Notes: generated from the letters alone by a model not told the origin. A stretch of 21,337 nucleotides of DNA from an uncultured Faecalibacterium sp. (GCA_934524985.1 CAKSYT010000023.1:1-21337); one strand, 5' to 3'; shown: positions 6,590 through 14,462, numbered from the stretch's first letter. A program made the numbers and translations.

Positions 6590-8062
6590 TCACAGCGCTT
6601 TCGGAACGCGCTCATACAGCGTGGTCAGTTCGGCGATGTGCCCGACCAATGCGGCGGGCAGGGGCTGCGCCAGCCGCCAGTGCCAGTTTGCACCCTGTGT
6701 GCTGGGGGTGTTGATGCGGGCCTCGCTGCCCAGATGCAGCCAGTCTGCCAGCGGGATGATGGCGGTATCCGAAACGCTGGCAAGGCATGCGCAGATCATG
6801 CCCTCGGTCAGGGTCTCCGGTGTGCAGCGCAGGTACCGGCAGGCGTATGCTACGTCCTCGGCACTGGCGTTGCTGCGCCAGCCCTCGGTGGTTACATTGT
6901 CGTGGGTGCCGGTGTACACCACACTGTTGCGGGGGTAGGTGTGGGGCAGGTAGTTGCCCGACTCCCGGCTGTCGAAGGCGAACTGCATGATCTTCATGCC
7001 CGGGTAACCGCTTTCGGCCAGCATGGCTTTCACCTCCGGGGTCAGATAGCCCAGATCCTCGGCGATGATGTTGCCGCCGCCCAGCGTCTGCTGTATGGCG
7101 TGGATAAAGTCCCGGTCAGGGCCTTTTTCCCAGTGACCGCCCGCAGCTGTGGTGTTTTCGGCAGGGATGGAATAGTAGCTCTCGAAGCCGCGGAAGTGGT
7201 CGATGCGCACCACATCGTAGATGGAGGTGGCGTGCTTCATGCGCCGCTTCCACCAGTCAAAGCCGGTGGCTTTGTGGGCGGGCCAGTCGTACAGCGGGTT
7301 GCCCCACAGCTGGCCGTCTGCCGCGAAGGCATCCGGCGGGCAGCCGGCTACATGGGTCAGGTGCATCTGTCCATCGGTCTGGAACAGCTCCGGGTGGGTC
7401 CACAGGTCGCTGGAATCCGGGCTGACGTAGATGGGAATATCGCCCACCAGCAGAACACCCTTGCGGTTGGCATAGGCTTTCAGTGCGTTCCACTGGGTGT
7501 AGAAGAAGAACTGCACCGCCTTGTGGTAGCAGATCTGGTCAGCCAGCCGTGCCTTTGCGGCGGCAATGGCTTCCGGCTCCCGGCAGCGCAGGGTGTCCGG
7601 CCAGTCGGCAAGGCCAGCCTGCCCCTGCTCGGCCTTTACCGCCATGAACAGGGCGTAGTCCTCCAGCCAGAAGCTCTGCGCCGCGCAGAAGGCTTCGTAG
7701 GCAGGGGAGGGGGCAGCCAGCAGCCGGTCAGCGGCCTTTTTCAGCAGCACCGGGCGCTGGTTGTACAGTGCACCGTAGTCAACGGTGTCCACCGGCTGCG
7801 CGGCGGGAATCTCTTCGGCGGTCAGATAGCCATCTGCCGCCAGCAGACGGAAATCAATAAAGTAGGGATTTCCGGCAAAGGCGGAAAAGCTTTGGTAGGG
7901 GCTGTCACCATAGCCGGTAGGGCCGATGGGCAAGATCTGCCAATAGGTCTGCTTTGCCTCGGCCAGAAAATCAACGAATGCGGTCGCTTCACTGCCCAGC
8001 GTACCGATGCCGAAAGGCCCCGGCAGACTGAACACCGGCATCAAAATGCCGCTTGCACGCAT
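6590..8062 (-). CDS. malQ: 4-alpha-glucanotransferase (amylomaltase, GH77)
   Basis: This 490-residue cytoplasmic enzyme transfers alpha-1,4-glucan segments between maltodextrins, releasing glucose. GH77 signatures are clear: RASGILMPVFSLPGPFGIG at the N-terminus, PIGPTGYGDSPYQSFSAFAG (46-65), and the catalytic residues Asp288 in VVRIDHFRG (nucleophile), Glu335 in IIAEDLG (acid/base) and Asp388 in YTGTHDN. Length is normal for bacterial MalQ. I chose ATG 8062, 6-7 bases after AAGGAGGTG; the frame could be opened three codons earlier only from a GTG inside that ribosome site. It is the last gene of the importer operon, 13 bases after the second permease, which points to imported malto-oligosaccharides as substrate. 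Confidence 0.95.
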   Translation of the reverse strand: MRASGILMPVFSLPGPFGIGTLGSEATAFVDFLAEAKQTYWQILPIGPTGYGDSPYQSFSAFAGNPYFIDFRLLAADGYLTAEEIPAAQPVDTVDYGALYNQRPVLLKKAADRLLAAPSPAYEAFCAAQSFWLEDYALFMAVKAEQGQAGLADWPDTLRCREPEAIAAAKARLADQICYHKAVQFFFYTQWNALKAYANRKGVLLVGDIPIYVSPDSSDLWTHPELFQTDGQMHLTHVAGCPPDAFAADGQLWGNPLYDWPAHKATGFDWWKRRMKHATSIYDVVRIDHFRGFESYYSIPAENTTAAGGHWEKGPDRDFIHAIQQTLGGGNIIAEDLGYLTPEVKAMLAESGYPGMKIMQFAFDSRESGNYLPHTYPRNSVVYTGTHDNVTTEGWRSNASAEDVAYACRYLRCTPETLTEGMICACLASVSDTAIIPLADWLHLGSEARINTPSTQGANWHWRLAQPLPAALVGHIAELTTLYERVPKAL

Positions 8063-8075
8063 ACCGTGCACCTCC

Positions 8076-8918
8076 TTAGCCCTTTACAGCACCGGCCACG
8101 ACACCCTCGATGATGTACTTCTGGCAGGTCATGTAGAGGATAATAATGGGGATGATCGCAATGATGATGCAGGCCATCATGGGAGCCAGCTCCACGCGGC
8201 CGTAACCGCCGCGGAAATACTGGATGGCCATGGGGATGGTGCGGTACTTCTTGATATCCAGCACCAGCGTGGGCAGCAGGTAGTCGTTCCACACCCACAT
8301 GGTCTCCAGAATAGCAGTGGAGATCATGGTAGGCTTCAGGATGGGGAACACGATCTTAAAGAAGATCTGGATGGGGTTGCAGCCGTCGATCATGGCGGCT
8401 TCCTCGATCTCCATGGGCACGCTCTTCATAAAGCCGGTAAACATGAACACGGCCAGACCAGCGCCGAAGCCCAGATAGATGATGCAGATGTTCCAAGGGT
8501 TGTTCAGCTTCAGCCGGTCAGCGGTCTTGGACAGGGTGAACATGACCATCTGGAAGGGAACGACCATGGAGAACACGATCAGCAGGTTCATGAACTTGCT
8601 CAGCTTGTTGTTCACGCGGGTCAGGTACCAACCGGTCATGGAGCAGCACAGCAGGATCAGCACCACACTGGTGATGGTGATCAGAAGGCTGTATCCCATG
8701 CTGGAGAGGAAGTTCATCTTGGTCACGCCGTAAACGTAGTTGCGCAGACCGGCAAAAGTTTCGGCGGTGGGCAGACGGAACACCGTAGAGGTGGTAAAGC
8801 TGCCTTCGGTCTTCAAGCTGTTCAGCAGGATCAGCACGATGGGGTAGATCCACAGCAGGCAGAGAAGCACCATTACAACCGTAAGGATGACATCCCAGGT
8901 TCTTTTCTGTTTCGACAT
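8076..8918 (-). CDS. Sugar ABC transporter permease, MalG-like (CUT1)
   Basis: This 280-residue inner-membrane protein has about six membrane segments. It begins with a short polar start (SKQKRTWDVILTVVMVLLCL), and the ATPase-contacting EAA loop lies at about 190-215 (EEAAMIDGCNPIQIFFKIVFP). This is the usual form of the second permease of CUT1 importers for oligosaccharides. Its ATG overlaps the stop of the first permease (TAATG), so translation is coupled. No ATPase gene is present in the operon; Firmicutes commonly share an MsmX/MsmK-type ATPase among such systems. Confidence 0.9.
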   Translation of the reverse strand: MSKQKRTWDVILTVVMVLLCLLWIYPIVLILLNSLKTEGSFTTSTVFRLPTAETFAGLRNYVYGVTKMNFLSSMGYSLLITITSVVLILLCCSMTGWYLTRVNNKLSKFMNLLIVFSMVVPFQMVMFTLSKTADRLKLNNPWNICIIYLGFGAGLAVFMFTGFMKSVPMEIEEAAMIDGCNPIQIFFKIVFPILKPTMISTAILETMWVWNDYLLPTLVLDIKKYRTIPMAIQYFRGGYGRVELAPMMACIIIAIIPIIILYMTCQKYIIEGVVAGAVKG

Positions 8919-9769
8919 TACTGCTGCACCTCCTTAGAGCGGGTAAAGTGGAGCTGGATCAGCGAGATGACCACAACGATCAGGAAGAACACCACAGCCT
9001 TTGCCTGACCGATGCCCTTCCACTGCGCACCGGAGCGGCCGTAGAAGGTGTTGTAGATGTTCAGAGCCAGCATTTCACTTGCGTTGGCAGGCTCGCCTGC
9101 GGTCAGAGCCACGTTCTGGTCGAACAGCTTGAAGCTGTTGGTCAGGGTCAGGAAGGTGCAGATGGTCACGCTGGGCATGACCATAGGGATCTTGATCTTG
9201 AACAGGATCTCGCGGTCGTTGGCACCGTCGATCTTAGCCGCCTCGATCAGGTCGCCGGGCACGCTCTGCAGGCCTGCCACATAGATGATCATCATGTAGC
9301 CGATCTGCTGCCAGCACATCAGGATGACCAGACCGACAAAACCGGCCTTGGCATCCAGTGCCAGCAGGGGCTTCTGGAGGTTTGCCAGCACGCCGTTGAG
9401 CAGGATCTGCCAGATGTAGCCCAGCAGGATGCCGCCAATCAGGTTGGGCATAAAGAACACGGTACGGAAGATGTTGGTGCCCTTGATGCCGCGGGTCAGC
9501 ACCAGTGCAATGGCAAAGGCGCACACATTGATGAGCACGGTGCTTACCACGGTAAAGACCGCCGTAAAGCCAAAGGCGTGTAGGAAGGTGGAATCCTGAA
9601 ATACCGAGATGTAGTTCTGGATGCCCACAAAGGTGGTCTTGGAAACAGTAGTGAACCGCTGGAAGGACAGGTAAACGCCCCAGATAAAGGGCCAGATAAA
9701 GCCGATGATAAAGGCGACCAGCGTAGGCAGCACAAATATCGGCCAGTATTTACTAATGGCTTTTTGCAT
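8918..9769 (-). CDS. Sugar ABC transporter permease, MalF-like (CUT1)
   Basis: This 283-residue membrane protein begins with a hydrophobic segment (WPIFVLPTLVAFIIGFIWPF) typical of LacF/MsmF-type permeases. Six membrane segments are predicted by eye. The EAA loop is at about 170-195 (IEAAKIDGANDREILFKIKIP). It forms the membrane pore with the MalG-like partner encoded immediately downstream, with a one-base overlap. The binding-protein gene lies upstream on the same strand, separated by a hairpin. The substrate is inferred as maltodextrins from the linked malQ. Confidence 0.9.
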   Translation of the reverse strand: MQKAISKYWPIFVLPTLVAFIIGFIWPFIWGVYLSFQRFTTVSKTTFVGIQNYISVFQDSTFLHAFGFTAVFTVVSTVLINVCAFAIALVLTRGIKGTNIFRTVFFMPNLIGGILLGYIWQILLNGVLANLQKPLLALDAKAGFVGLVILMCWQQIGYMMIIYVAGLQSVPGDLIEAAKIDGANDREILFKIKIPMVMPSVTICTFLTLTNSFKLFDQNVALTAGEPANASEMLALNIYNTFYGRSGAQWKGIGQAKAVVFFLIVVVISLIQLHFTRSKEVQQ

Positions 9770-9807
9770 GATATACCTCCTGAGGGAGCTGTCTGATAAA
9801 AAGGAAA

Positions 9808-9836
9808 GGAGGCGGGCGAACTTATCGCCCGCCTCC
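9808..9836. terminator. Hairpin between binding-protein and permease genes
   Basis: A 12-bp perfect stem, GGAGGCGGGCGA (9808-9819) with TCGCCCGCCTCC (9825-9836), is followed on the minus strand by TTTCCTTTTTA. It lies between the binding-protein stop and the first permease start. In such operons hairpins like this reduce readthrough or protect the upstream mRNA, so that binding protein exceeds permease. Confidence 0.7.
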
Positions 9837-9871
9837 CGTTTTAATTCCTAGGGAGATCTCCGGTCAAAGGC

Positions 9872-11218
9872 TTAGCCGTTGGCCAGCTTGTACTCCTTGG
9901 CCCAGCCATCCACAAATGCGGTGACAACGTCGTCCCACTTGCCGGTGCCTGCTGCGTATGCAGTCAGAGCGCTGCCCACGCCGTTCTTCCACTCCTCGGA
10001 AGGCATGGTGGAGAAGCACCAGTCAACACTGGTCTTGCCGTCAGCCACATACTCGTTTGCAATGGTGATCAGGGGGTTGGTGGAGTCCTTAGCCTTCTTG
10101 AAGGGGATTACGAAGCCCATGTCATCTGCCATGGCAGAGGTGCCCTTGTCGGAAGTGACACACCAGTACAGGAAGTCCAGAGTAGCCTGAATGTCAGCCT
10201 CGGAGGAGGTGTTGTTGACACACCAGAAGTTCTCGGAACCGGTGCACAGACCCTGATTCTCCTCGCCGTCCACGCCGATGTAGATAGGCAGCATACCCAG
10301 ATTGTCATCGCCCAGATCCTTCACATCGCTGTAAGCCCAGGTGCCGTTCTGGTAGAACACGGCCTTCTTGCCCACAAACTCAGCCACAGCATCGTTGCCG
10401 GTCTTGGAAGCCAGCAGCTTGGGATCGCAGGTAGAATCGGTGATGTACAGATCCCAGATCTGCTTGTAGTTGTCCAGATAGGTGCCCTTGATGGCGTCGG
10501 TGGAGCCGATGCCGTCTGCCTTGTACTCGTAGTAGATGGGCAGATTTGCCAGATGGGTCTTGAAGCGCCAGTCAGAAGAACCATCCATGCCGGCGGAGGT
10601 GAAAGCGCCGTCCACGCCCAGCTCAGCCTTGCGGGCCTGAATGTCGTCAGCAACCTTCTTCAGGTCAGCGAAGCCCTTGATGTCCTCCTGCTTGTAACCG
10701 GCGGCGGTCAGCAACTCCTTGTTGTAGATGATGCCGTAGGTCTCGATGACGTATGCAATGCTGGTAACAGCGTCGCCGTCCTTCAGTGCGAAGGAGTCGC
10801 TGGTCAGCTCGCCGTAGACAGGGCTGCCGGACAGATCGTAGCAGTAATCCTTCCAGTTTGCCAGACCCACAGGGCCGTTCACCTGGAACAGGGTGGGAGC
10901 ATCGCTCTTCTCCATCTCGCTCATCAGGGTGGTCTCGTACTGGCCGGAAGCAGCGGTGACGACGGTCACGGGCACACCGGTCTCCTCGGTGTAGACCTTA
11001 GCCAGATCCTGCCAAGCCTGATCCTGCTCGGGCTTGAAGTTCAGGTAGTAGACCTTGCCGTCTGCCTTTGCAGCGGTGCTGGAAGCAGCGGTAGAACCGG
11101 CAGCAGAGGAAGCGGTGGTGGTGCTGCTGGAAGAGCCGCCGCAGGCAGCCAGACCCAGAGCAGCGGCAGAAACGCCAGCGGCCTTCAGGAAGTTACGACG
11201 AGTGATCATCTTTTTCAT
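9872..11218 (-). CDS. Sugar-binding lipoprotein of a CUT1 ABC importer
   Basis: This 448-residue extracellular solute-binding protein (family 1) delivers sugar to the permease pair encoded downstream. The N-terminus holds TRRNFLKAAG followed by a hydrophobic stretch and the lipobox LAAC, with Cys26 as the lipid anchor. Residues 27-52 form a Ser/Thr/Ala linker, and the mature binding domain follows from about 55 (GKVYYLNFKPEQDQAWQDLA) to the end. The twin Arg at 7-8 makes the signal Tat-like. The start at 11218 has AAGGAGA upstream. Linkage with malQ suggests malto-oligosaccharides as ligand. I see no strong promoter directly before it, so expression may come from the lacI-type promoter. Confidence 0.9.
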   Translation of the reverse strand: MKKMITRRNFLKAAGVSAAALGLAACGGSSSSTTTASSAAGSTAASSTAAKADGKVYYLNFKPEQDQAWQDLAKVYTEETGVPVTVVTAASGQYETTLMSEMEKSDAPTLFQVNGPVGLANWKDYCYDLSGSPVYGELTSDSFALKDGDAVTSIAYVIETYGIIYNKELLTAAGYKQEDIKGFADLKKVADDIQARKAELGVDGAFTSAGMDGSSDWRFKTHLANLPIYYEYKADGIGSTDAIKGTYLDNYKQIWDLYITDSTCDPKLLASKTGNDAVAEFVGKKAVFYQNGTWAYSDVKDLGDDNLGMLPIYIGVDGEENQGLCTGSENFWCVNNTSSEADIQATLDFLYWCVTSDKGTSAMADDMGFVIPFKKAKDSTNPLITIANEYVADGKTSVDWCFSTMPSEEWKNGVGSALTAYAAGTGKWDDVVTAFVDGWAKEYKLANG

Positions 11219-11262
11219 AATAAGTTCTCCTTCTTATTAAAATTACAGATCAACTATATACT

Positions 11263-11280
11263 CTCCGTCCCTCGACGGAG
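11263..11280. repeat. Short inverted repeat between lacI-type and binding-protein genes
   Basis: CTCCGTC (11263-11269) and GACGGAG (11274-11280) flank a 4-base loop. No T tract follows on the minus strand, so a terminator is unlikely. It could be an operator or an mRNA processing site ahead of the binding-protein gene. Confidence 0.4.
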
Positions 11281-11291
11281 GGGATACTAAA

Positions 11292-12299
11292 TTAAATTGC
11301 CCTTACGCTTTCGCCCTGCTGCAATTCCGGCTGCAGGGTCACGGTCTGGGCAGGGGAGCCATGCTCGATCTGCCGCACCAGCAGCTCGATGCTTTGCAGT
11401 GCGATCTGCTCGCTGGGCTGGACGATGGTGGTCATCACCGGCACGCAGTAGCGGGACATCGTGATGCCGTCAAAGCCGATCACCGAAACATCCTCCGGCA
11501 CCCGGAACCCGGCGCTCACCAGCGCCCGGATGGCACCAAAGGCGATAACGTCGCTCATGGCGAACAGGGCGGTGAAATCTGCCCGGCGGGCCAGCAGGCT
11601 GTTCATAGCGTGGTAAGCGGACTCGAAATCGTAGTTGGACAGGCCGTACAGCTTGTCGTTGAACAGGATGCCCGCATCCTCCATGGCCTGCTGTGCACCC
11701 TTGCGGCGCATCAGGCTGGGGTAGCTGGTCACCGGACCGCCCAGAACGGCGATCTTGCGGTGGCCCTGCCGGATCAGGTAGTCCACAGCGGTATAGGCCG
11801 CTGCCCGGTCATCCACACCTACCATGGAAAGGTTGGGGAAGTCCAGCTCGTCTGTGACCAGCGTGGTGAGCACCGAGGGAACATTGATGCGGTCAAAACC
11901 CCTTTGGAAGTTGGCCACGCTGCCGCCCAAGAAGATAATGCCCTTGGGCTTGATCTCCCGCAGGATCTTTTCGGCGGCGTCGATCTCGTTGGCGTTCTCA
12001 TCTAAGTAAGAGACGATGCCGTTGTACCCGTATAGGGTAGCGGCGCGCTGGAGCTGCACCAGAAAATCCGAGAAGAAGATGTTCCGGGTGCCCTTTACCA
12101 CAAACACAAGACTGCGGGACTGCTGGATCTTCAGCTGTCGGGCGTTGGTGTTGGGTACGAACCCGGCCTCCCGCATCACTTTCAGAACGTGTTCCTTGGT
12201 CTCCGGGCGAACATCCGGCCTGTCGTTGATCACACGGGAGATGGTGCTGACGGAGCAGCCGCTGATCCGTGCAATATCCTTGATGGTCAGGTTTGCCAT
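11292..12299 (-). CDS. LacI-family transcriptional repressor
   Basis: This 335-residue regulator starts at ATG 12299. A frame 55 codons longer exists but would run through the promoter and operators, and the family's helix-turn-helix begins right at this Met. Residues 5-25 hold the DNA-reading motif (TIKDIARISGCSVSTISRVI) and the hinge is near 50-58. The rest is a periplasmic-binding-protein-like effector domain, with LIRQGHRKIAVLGG and DVSVIGFDGITMSRY. Length is standard. It heads the importer/malQ operon and two tandem operator-like sites lie between its promoter and start, so it probably represses itself and the operon until an imported sugar is bound. Confidence 0.9.
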   Translation of the reverse strand: MANLTIKDIARISGCSVSTISRVINDRPDVRPETKEHVLKVMREAGFVPNTNARQLKIQQSRSLVFVVKGTRNIFFSDFLVQLQRAATLYGYNGIVSYLDENANEIDAAEKILREIKPKGIIFLGGSVANFQRGFDRINVPSVLTTLVTDELDFPNLSMVGVDDRAAAYTAVDYLIRQGHRKIAVLGGPVTSYPSLMRRKGAQQAMEDAGILFNDKLYGLSNYDFESAYHAMNSLLARRADFTALFAMSDVIAFGAIRALVSAGFRVPEDVSVIGFDGITMSRYCVPVMTTIVQPSEQIALQSIELLVRQIEHGSPAQTVTLQPELQQGESVRAI

Positions 12300-12328
12300 G
12301 TCGGCGAGCCTCGCTTTCTGAAAGTGTT

Positions 12329-12352
12329 TCGGGAACGTTGTCGGGAACGTTT
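12329..12352. promoter_or_regulatory. Tandem operator-like sites for the LacI-type repressor
   Basis: TCGGGAACGTTG (12329-12340) is followed directly by TCGGGAACGTTT (12341-12352), an 11/12 tandem repeat. Each has the AACGTT core usual in LacI-family operators. GGGAACGTTTCC (12343-12354) is itself nearly palindromic. They lie just downstream of the -10 box, a position suited to autorepression. Confidence 0.6.
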
Positions 12353-12363
12353 CCAGTGACATT

Positions 12364-12392
12364 AGTATGGCACATTTTGTACAAAAAATCAA
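12364..12392 (-). promoter_or_regulatory. Promoter of the lacI-type gene and probably its operon
   Basis: On the minus strand TTGATT (12392-12387) and CATACT (12369-12364) are separated by 17 bases. The perfect palindrome TTTTGTACAAAA (12375-12386) sits in the spacer. Confidence 0.5.
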
Positions 12393-12416
12393 TAAGTGTG
12401 ATACAACTTTGTACAA
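12377..12416. promoter_or_regulatory. Two TTGTACAA palindromes
   Basis: TTGTACAA occurs at 12377-12384 and 12409-12416, centres 32 bases apart (about three helical turns). One lies in the promoter spacer and the other upstream of the -35 box. This suits a dimeric regulator binding on one face of the DNA. Its identity is unknown. Confidence 0.4.
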
Positions 12417-12547
12417 GGTGTGCAATGCTGCCCCTCGCGTTTGTGCAGTTTGATTTGCGTGCAAAGCAGCAGAACTGAAAATACCGATAATTCCCGGTAC
12501 AAGTCAAAAACACCCGGGACAATCGTACCGGTTTGTAACTTTTTGCG

Positions 12548-12563
12548 CGGAAAACGCTTTCCG
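12548..12563. promoter_or_regulatory. cre-like palindrome over the kinase -35 region
   Basis: The sequence CGGAAAACGCTTTCCG is palindromic at 14 of 16 positions around a central CG, like operators of CcpA and other LacI-family proteins. It covers the -35 region of the kinase promoter, so a bound protein would block transcription. Confidence 0.45.
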
Positions 12564-12577
12564 GTACGCAGCTGAAT

Positions 12578-12587
12578 GTGCTATACT
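12578..12587 (+). promoter_or_regulatory. Extended -10 promoter of the kinase gene
   Basis: TATACT (12582-12587) is preceded by TGC, an extended -10 element. The -35 position (TTCCGG) is poor, which is usual for extended -10 promoters. The gene's ATG is 28 bases downstream. Confidence 0.6.
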
Positions 12588-12615
12588 ATGTGAAAAAAGA
12601 GAGAGGTAAAACACT

Positions 12616-13209
12616 ATGATCTTATCCTTGCAGGGCTGCATGGCAGTGGGAAAGACCACGGCAGCCCGTTATCTGGAACAGCACTGCCAACAGGTACAGG
12701 TCTGCTTTGAGGACAACGCTGCCGTCCTTGAAAAGATAAAACAGCGGGGGCTGAATAAGAACAGCTATGCGGACTATCTGGAGATTCAGCGGCTTTTTTT
12801 GCGCAACGAACTGCGCCGTGGGCAGAAAGCAAAAAAATACCCCCACGCCGTGATGGATTTCGGCGCGGAGGAGATCGAGTTCTACACCTTGAACTACCCC
12901 AAAAGCAGGGGGCTGGAGTGGGAGATCGAAGCGATCCGGCAGGACTTGGCCCCGGAACTTGCAGCTGTGCAGGCTTGTATGCCGGAGCATATTCTGTTTC
13001 TGGACGCTTCCGAAGCGGTCCTGCGTGCCCGTAAAGCGGGAGATAGCACCCGTTCCCGGGAGTTTTTCGAGTATTACCTGAAACATCTTCTGCCGCTGAA
13101 ACGGGAATGGTTCCGGGAAAAGAAAAACGTAACTTTTCTTTCTGCCGATGGGCTGACAGCCCGGCAGGCAGGGGAGAAGGTAAAACAGTGGTGTGAACAG
13201 TATATCTAA
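12616..13209 (+). CDS. P-loop kinase-like ATPase, deoxynucleoside kinase-like
   Basis: This 197-residue protein opens with a Walker A loop, GCMAVGKT (8-15), as in small-molecule kinases. An acidic segment (CFEDNAAVLEKI) follows where nucleoside kinases bind substrate, then AVMDFGAEEIEFYTLN, which resembles the DRG-type motif region. The segment LRARKAGDSTRSREFFEYYL looks like an Arg-containing lid. The size fits deoxynucleoside or related kinases. The exact substrate is not readable; an antibiotic or cofactor kinase is also possible. It stands alone between two other operons, with its own promoter, a GAGAGAGG ribosome site and a strong terminator. Confidence 0.7.
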   Translation: MILSLQGCMAVGKTTAARYLEQHCQQVQVCFEDNAAVLEKIKQRGLNKNSYADYLEIQRLFLRNELRRGQKAKKYPHAVMDFGAEEIEFYTLNYPKSRGLEWEIEAIRQDLAPELAAVQACMPEHILFLDASEAVLRARKAGDSTRSREFFEYYLKHLLPLKREWFREKKNVTFLSADGLTARQAGEKVKQWCEQYI

Positions 13210-13229
13210 CACAAACGTACAAACGCAAA

Positions 13230-13265
13230 AAAGCGCTCTCACCTTGTCATCGGTGAGAGCGCTTT
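13230..13265. terminator. Bidirectional terminator between the kinase gene and rpsR
   Basis: A 14-bp perfect stem, AAAGCGCTCTCACC (13230-13243) with GGTGAGAGCGCTTT (13252-13265), encloses an 8-base loop. On the minus strand it is followed by TTTTGCGTTT, so it mainly serves the rpsF-ssb-rpsR operon. It also stops the rightward kinase transcript. Confidence 0.85.
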
Positions 13266-13306
13266 GCTGATTGCTGATTATTTTGATCGGGTTGGTTTTT
13301 TAAAGA

Positions 13307-13564
13307 TTAGTCGCTGACGTAGGGCATCAGAGCAACGTGACGAGCACGCTTGATGGCGATGGTCAGTGCGCGCTGATGGTAAGCGCAGGTGCCGGTCACA
13401 CGGCGGGGAATGATCTTAGCACGCTCAGAGACGTACTTACGCAGACGGGGCACGTCCTTGTAATCGATGGTGTCGATGCGATCGACACAGAAGCTGCAAA
13501 CCTTCTTGCGGCCGCGACGCATGGGGCGTGCGGGGCGAGAGCCTTCGGTTCTTTCAAAAGCCAT
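13307..13564 (-). CDS. rpsR: 30S ribosomal protein S18
   Basis: This 85-residue protein has the S18 core: [18 protein letters not shown] and [14 protein letters not shown], then a basic C-terminus. S18 binds the small-subunit platform together with S6. Cys23 and Cys26 (CSFC) with Cys60 and His63 could form a zinc site, as in the zinc-binding variety of S18. It is the last gene of the conserved rpsF-ssb-rpsR operon, 46 bases after ssb. Its ATG at 13564 follows AGGAGG. Confidence 0.97.
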   Translation of the reverse strand: MAFERTEGSRPARPMRRGRKKVCSFCVDRIDTIDYKDVPRLRKYVSERAKIIPRRVTGTCAYHQRALTIAIKRARHVALMPYVSD

Positions 13565-13610
13565 TGCTTATTACCTCCTATTGAATTTTTAACGGATGGA
13601 CCGTTTCGTG

Positions 13611-14090
13611 TCAGAACGGCAGGTCGTCGCTGTCGTCGATGACGGCGAAGTCATCGGCATTACCGGCAGAGTAGCTGGGAGCTGCCTCCACAGCAGCCGG
13701 GCGGGCAGGCGCTGCGTTCTGGTAGGACGGAGCGGCATTCTGATAGCCGTTTCCGCCACCTGCATTGCTGCTCTTGGGGCCTGCAAAGTTGATGTTGCTG
13801 GCGACCACTTCAACGGCAGTGCGGTTTGCGCCGGTCTTATCCTGATACTGACGGGACTGCAGACGGCCGTCCACAACGATCAGGGAACCTTTCTGGAAAT
13901 AGCGGCAGACGAATTCGGCCTGCCGATCCCATGCAACCACATCGATCCAGTCCGCCACGCTCTGCCCATTGGCATCGCGGCGCCCGCGGTCGCAGGCAAT
14001 GCGGAACGAAGCAACGTTCTTGCCGGTAGTGGTCTGACGCATTTCAGGGTCACGCGCAAGGCGACCCATGATAGCAACAACATTCAACAT
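13611..14090 (-). CDS. ssb: Single-stranded DNA-binding protein
   Basis: This 159-residue protein has an OB-fold (about 1-105) starting MLNVVAIMGRLARDPEMRQT and including DWIDVVAWDRQAEF and GSLIVVDGRLQSRQYQDK. A Gly/Asn/Ala/Pro-rich linker (about 106-145) follows, then the acidic tail ending DSDDLPF, which binds partner proteins in replication and repair. Length is typical for a Firmicute housekeeping SSB. It lies between the S6 and S18 genes, the standard arrangement, with 30 bases after rpsF. Confidence 0.97.
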   Translation of the reverse strand: MLNVVAIMGRLARDPEMRQTTTGKNVASFRIACDRGRRDANGQSVADWIDVVAWDRQAEFVCRYFQKGSLIVVDGRLQSRQYQDKTGANRTAVEVVASNINFAGPKSSNAGGGNGYQNAAPSYQNAAPARPAAVEAAPSYSAGNADDFAVIDDSDDLPF

Positions 14091-14120
14091 AGTACGGTCT
14101 CCCTTTCTGTCACAGAAGAA

Positions 14121-14405
14121 TTACTCCTCGTGAGCAATGATCAGGCTGCGCATAACGCCTTCAGTGATCTTGTACACACGGTCCAGCTCAGCGGGGAAGC
14201 TGGGCTCGCTGGTGAAGTTGATCACGGTGTAGACGCCCTCTTCCTCGTCGTTGATGGGGTAGGCCAGACGGCGCTTGCCCCACTCGTCGATAGAATCGAT
14301 CGTACCGTTAGCCTCGATCAGGGACTTGAACTTACCCACCAGAGCGGCGGAAGCCTCCTCATCGAGAGCGGCGCTGGTAATCAGCATGGTTTCGTACTTT
14401 GCCAT
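14121..14405 (-). CDS. rpsF: 30S ribosomal protein S6
   Basis: The start at 14405 follows AAAAGGAGGTG and gives 94 residues, the normal S6 size; the longer upstream frame overlaps the leader RNA and promoter. Family segments include AKYETMLITSAALDEE, DSIDEWGKRRLAYPI and GVYTVINFTSEPSFPAELDR, with the helix KITEGVMRSLII at the end. S6 pairs with S18 on the 30S platform. It is the first gene of the rpsF-ssb-rpsR operon, under a consensus promoter, and is probably autoregulated through its leader RNA. Confidence 0.97.
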   Translation of the reverse strand: MAKYETMLITSAALDEEASAALVGKFKSLIEANGTIDSIDEWGKRRLAYPINDEEEGVYTVINFTSEPSFPAELDRVYKITEGVMRSLIIAHEE

Positions 14406-14462
14406 TTTTGTAGCACCTCCTTTTGGACTTGAGGGCCCTGCGGATCTGCAAGGCCAAGGGTA

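Larger units (their letters stand above)
12300..12615. other. Regulatory intergenic region between divergent lacI-type and kinase genes
   Basis: This 316-base region has no gene. It holds the leftward lacI-type promoter and tandem operators (12329-12392), two TTGTACAA palindromes, three copies of CCGGTAC (12494-12500, 12525-12531 inverted, 12561-12567), a cre-like palindrome (12548-12563) and the rightward kinase promoter (12582-12587). Confidence 0.6.

Noticed and set aside
6551..8113. 520-codon plus-strand frame opposite malQ
   Set aside because: It has no family features or ribosome site, while the minus strand encodes a complete GH77 enzyme.
12300..12464. 55-codon N-terminal extension of the LacI-type repressor
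   Set aside because: The helix-turn-helix begins right after ATG 12299, and the extension covers promoter and operator sequence.
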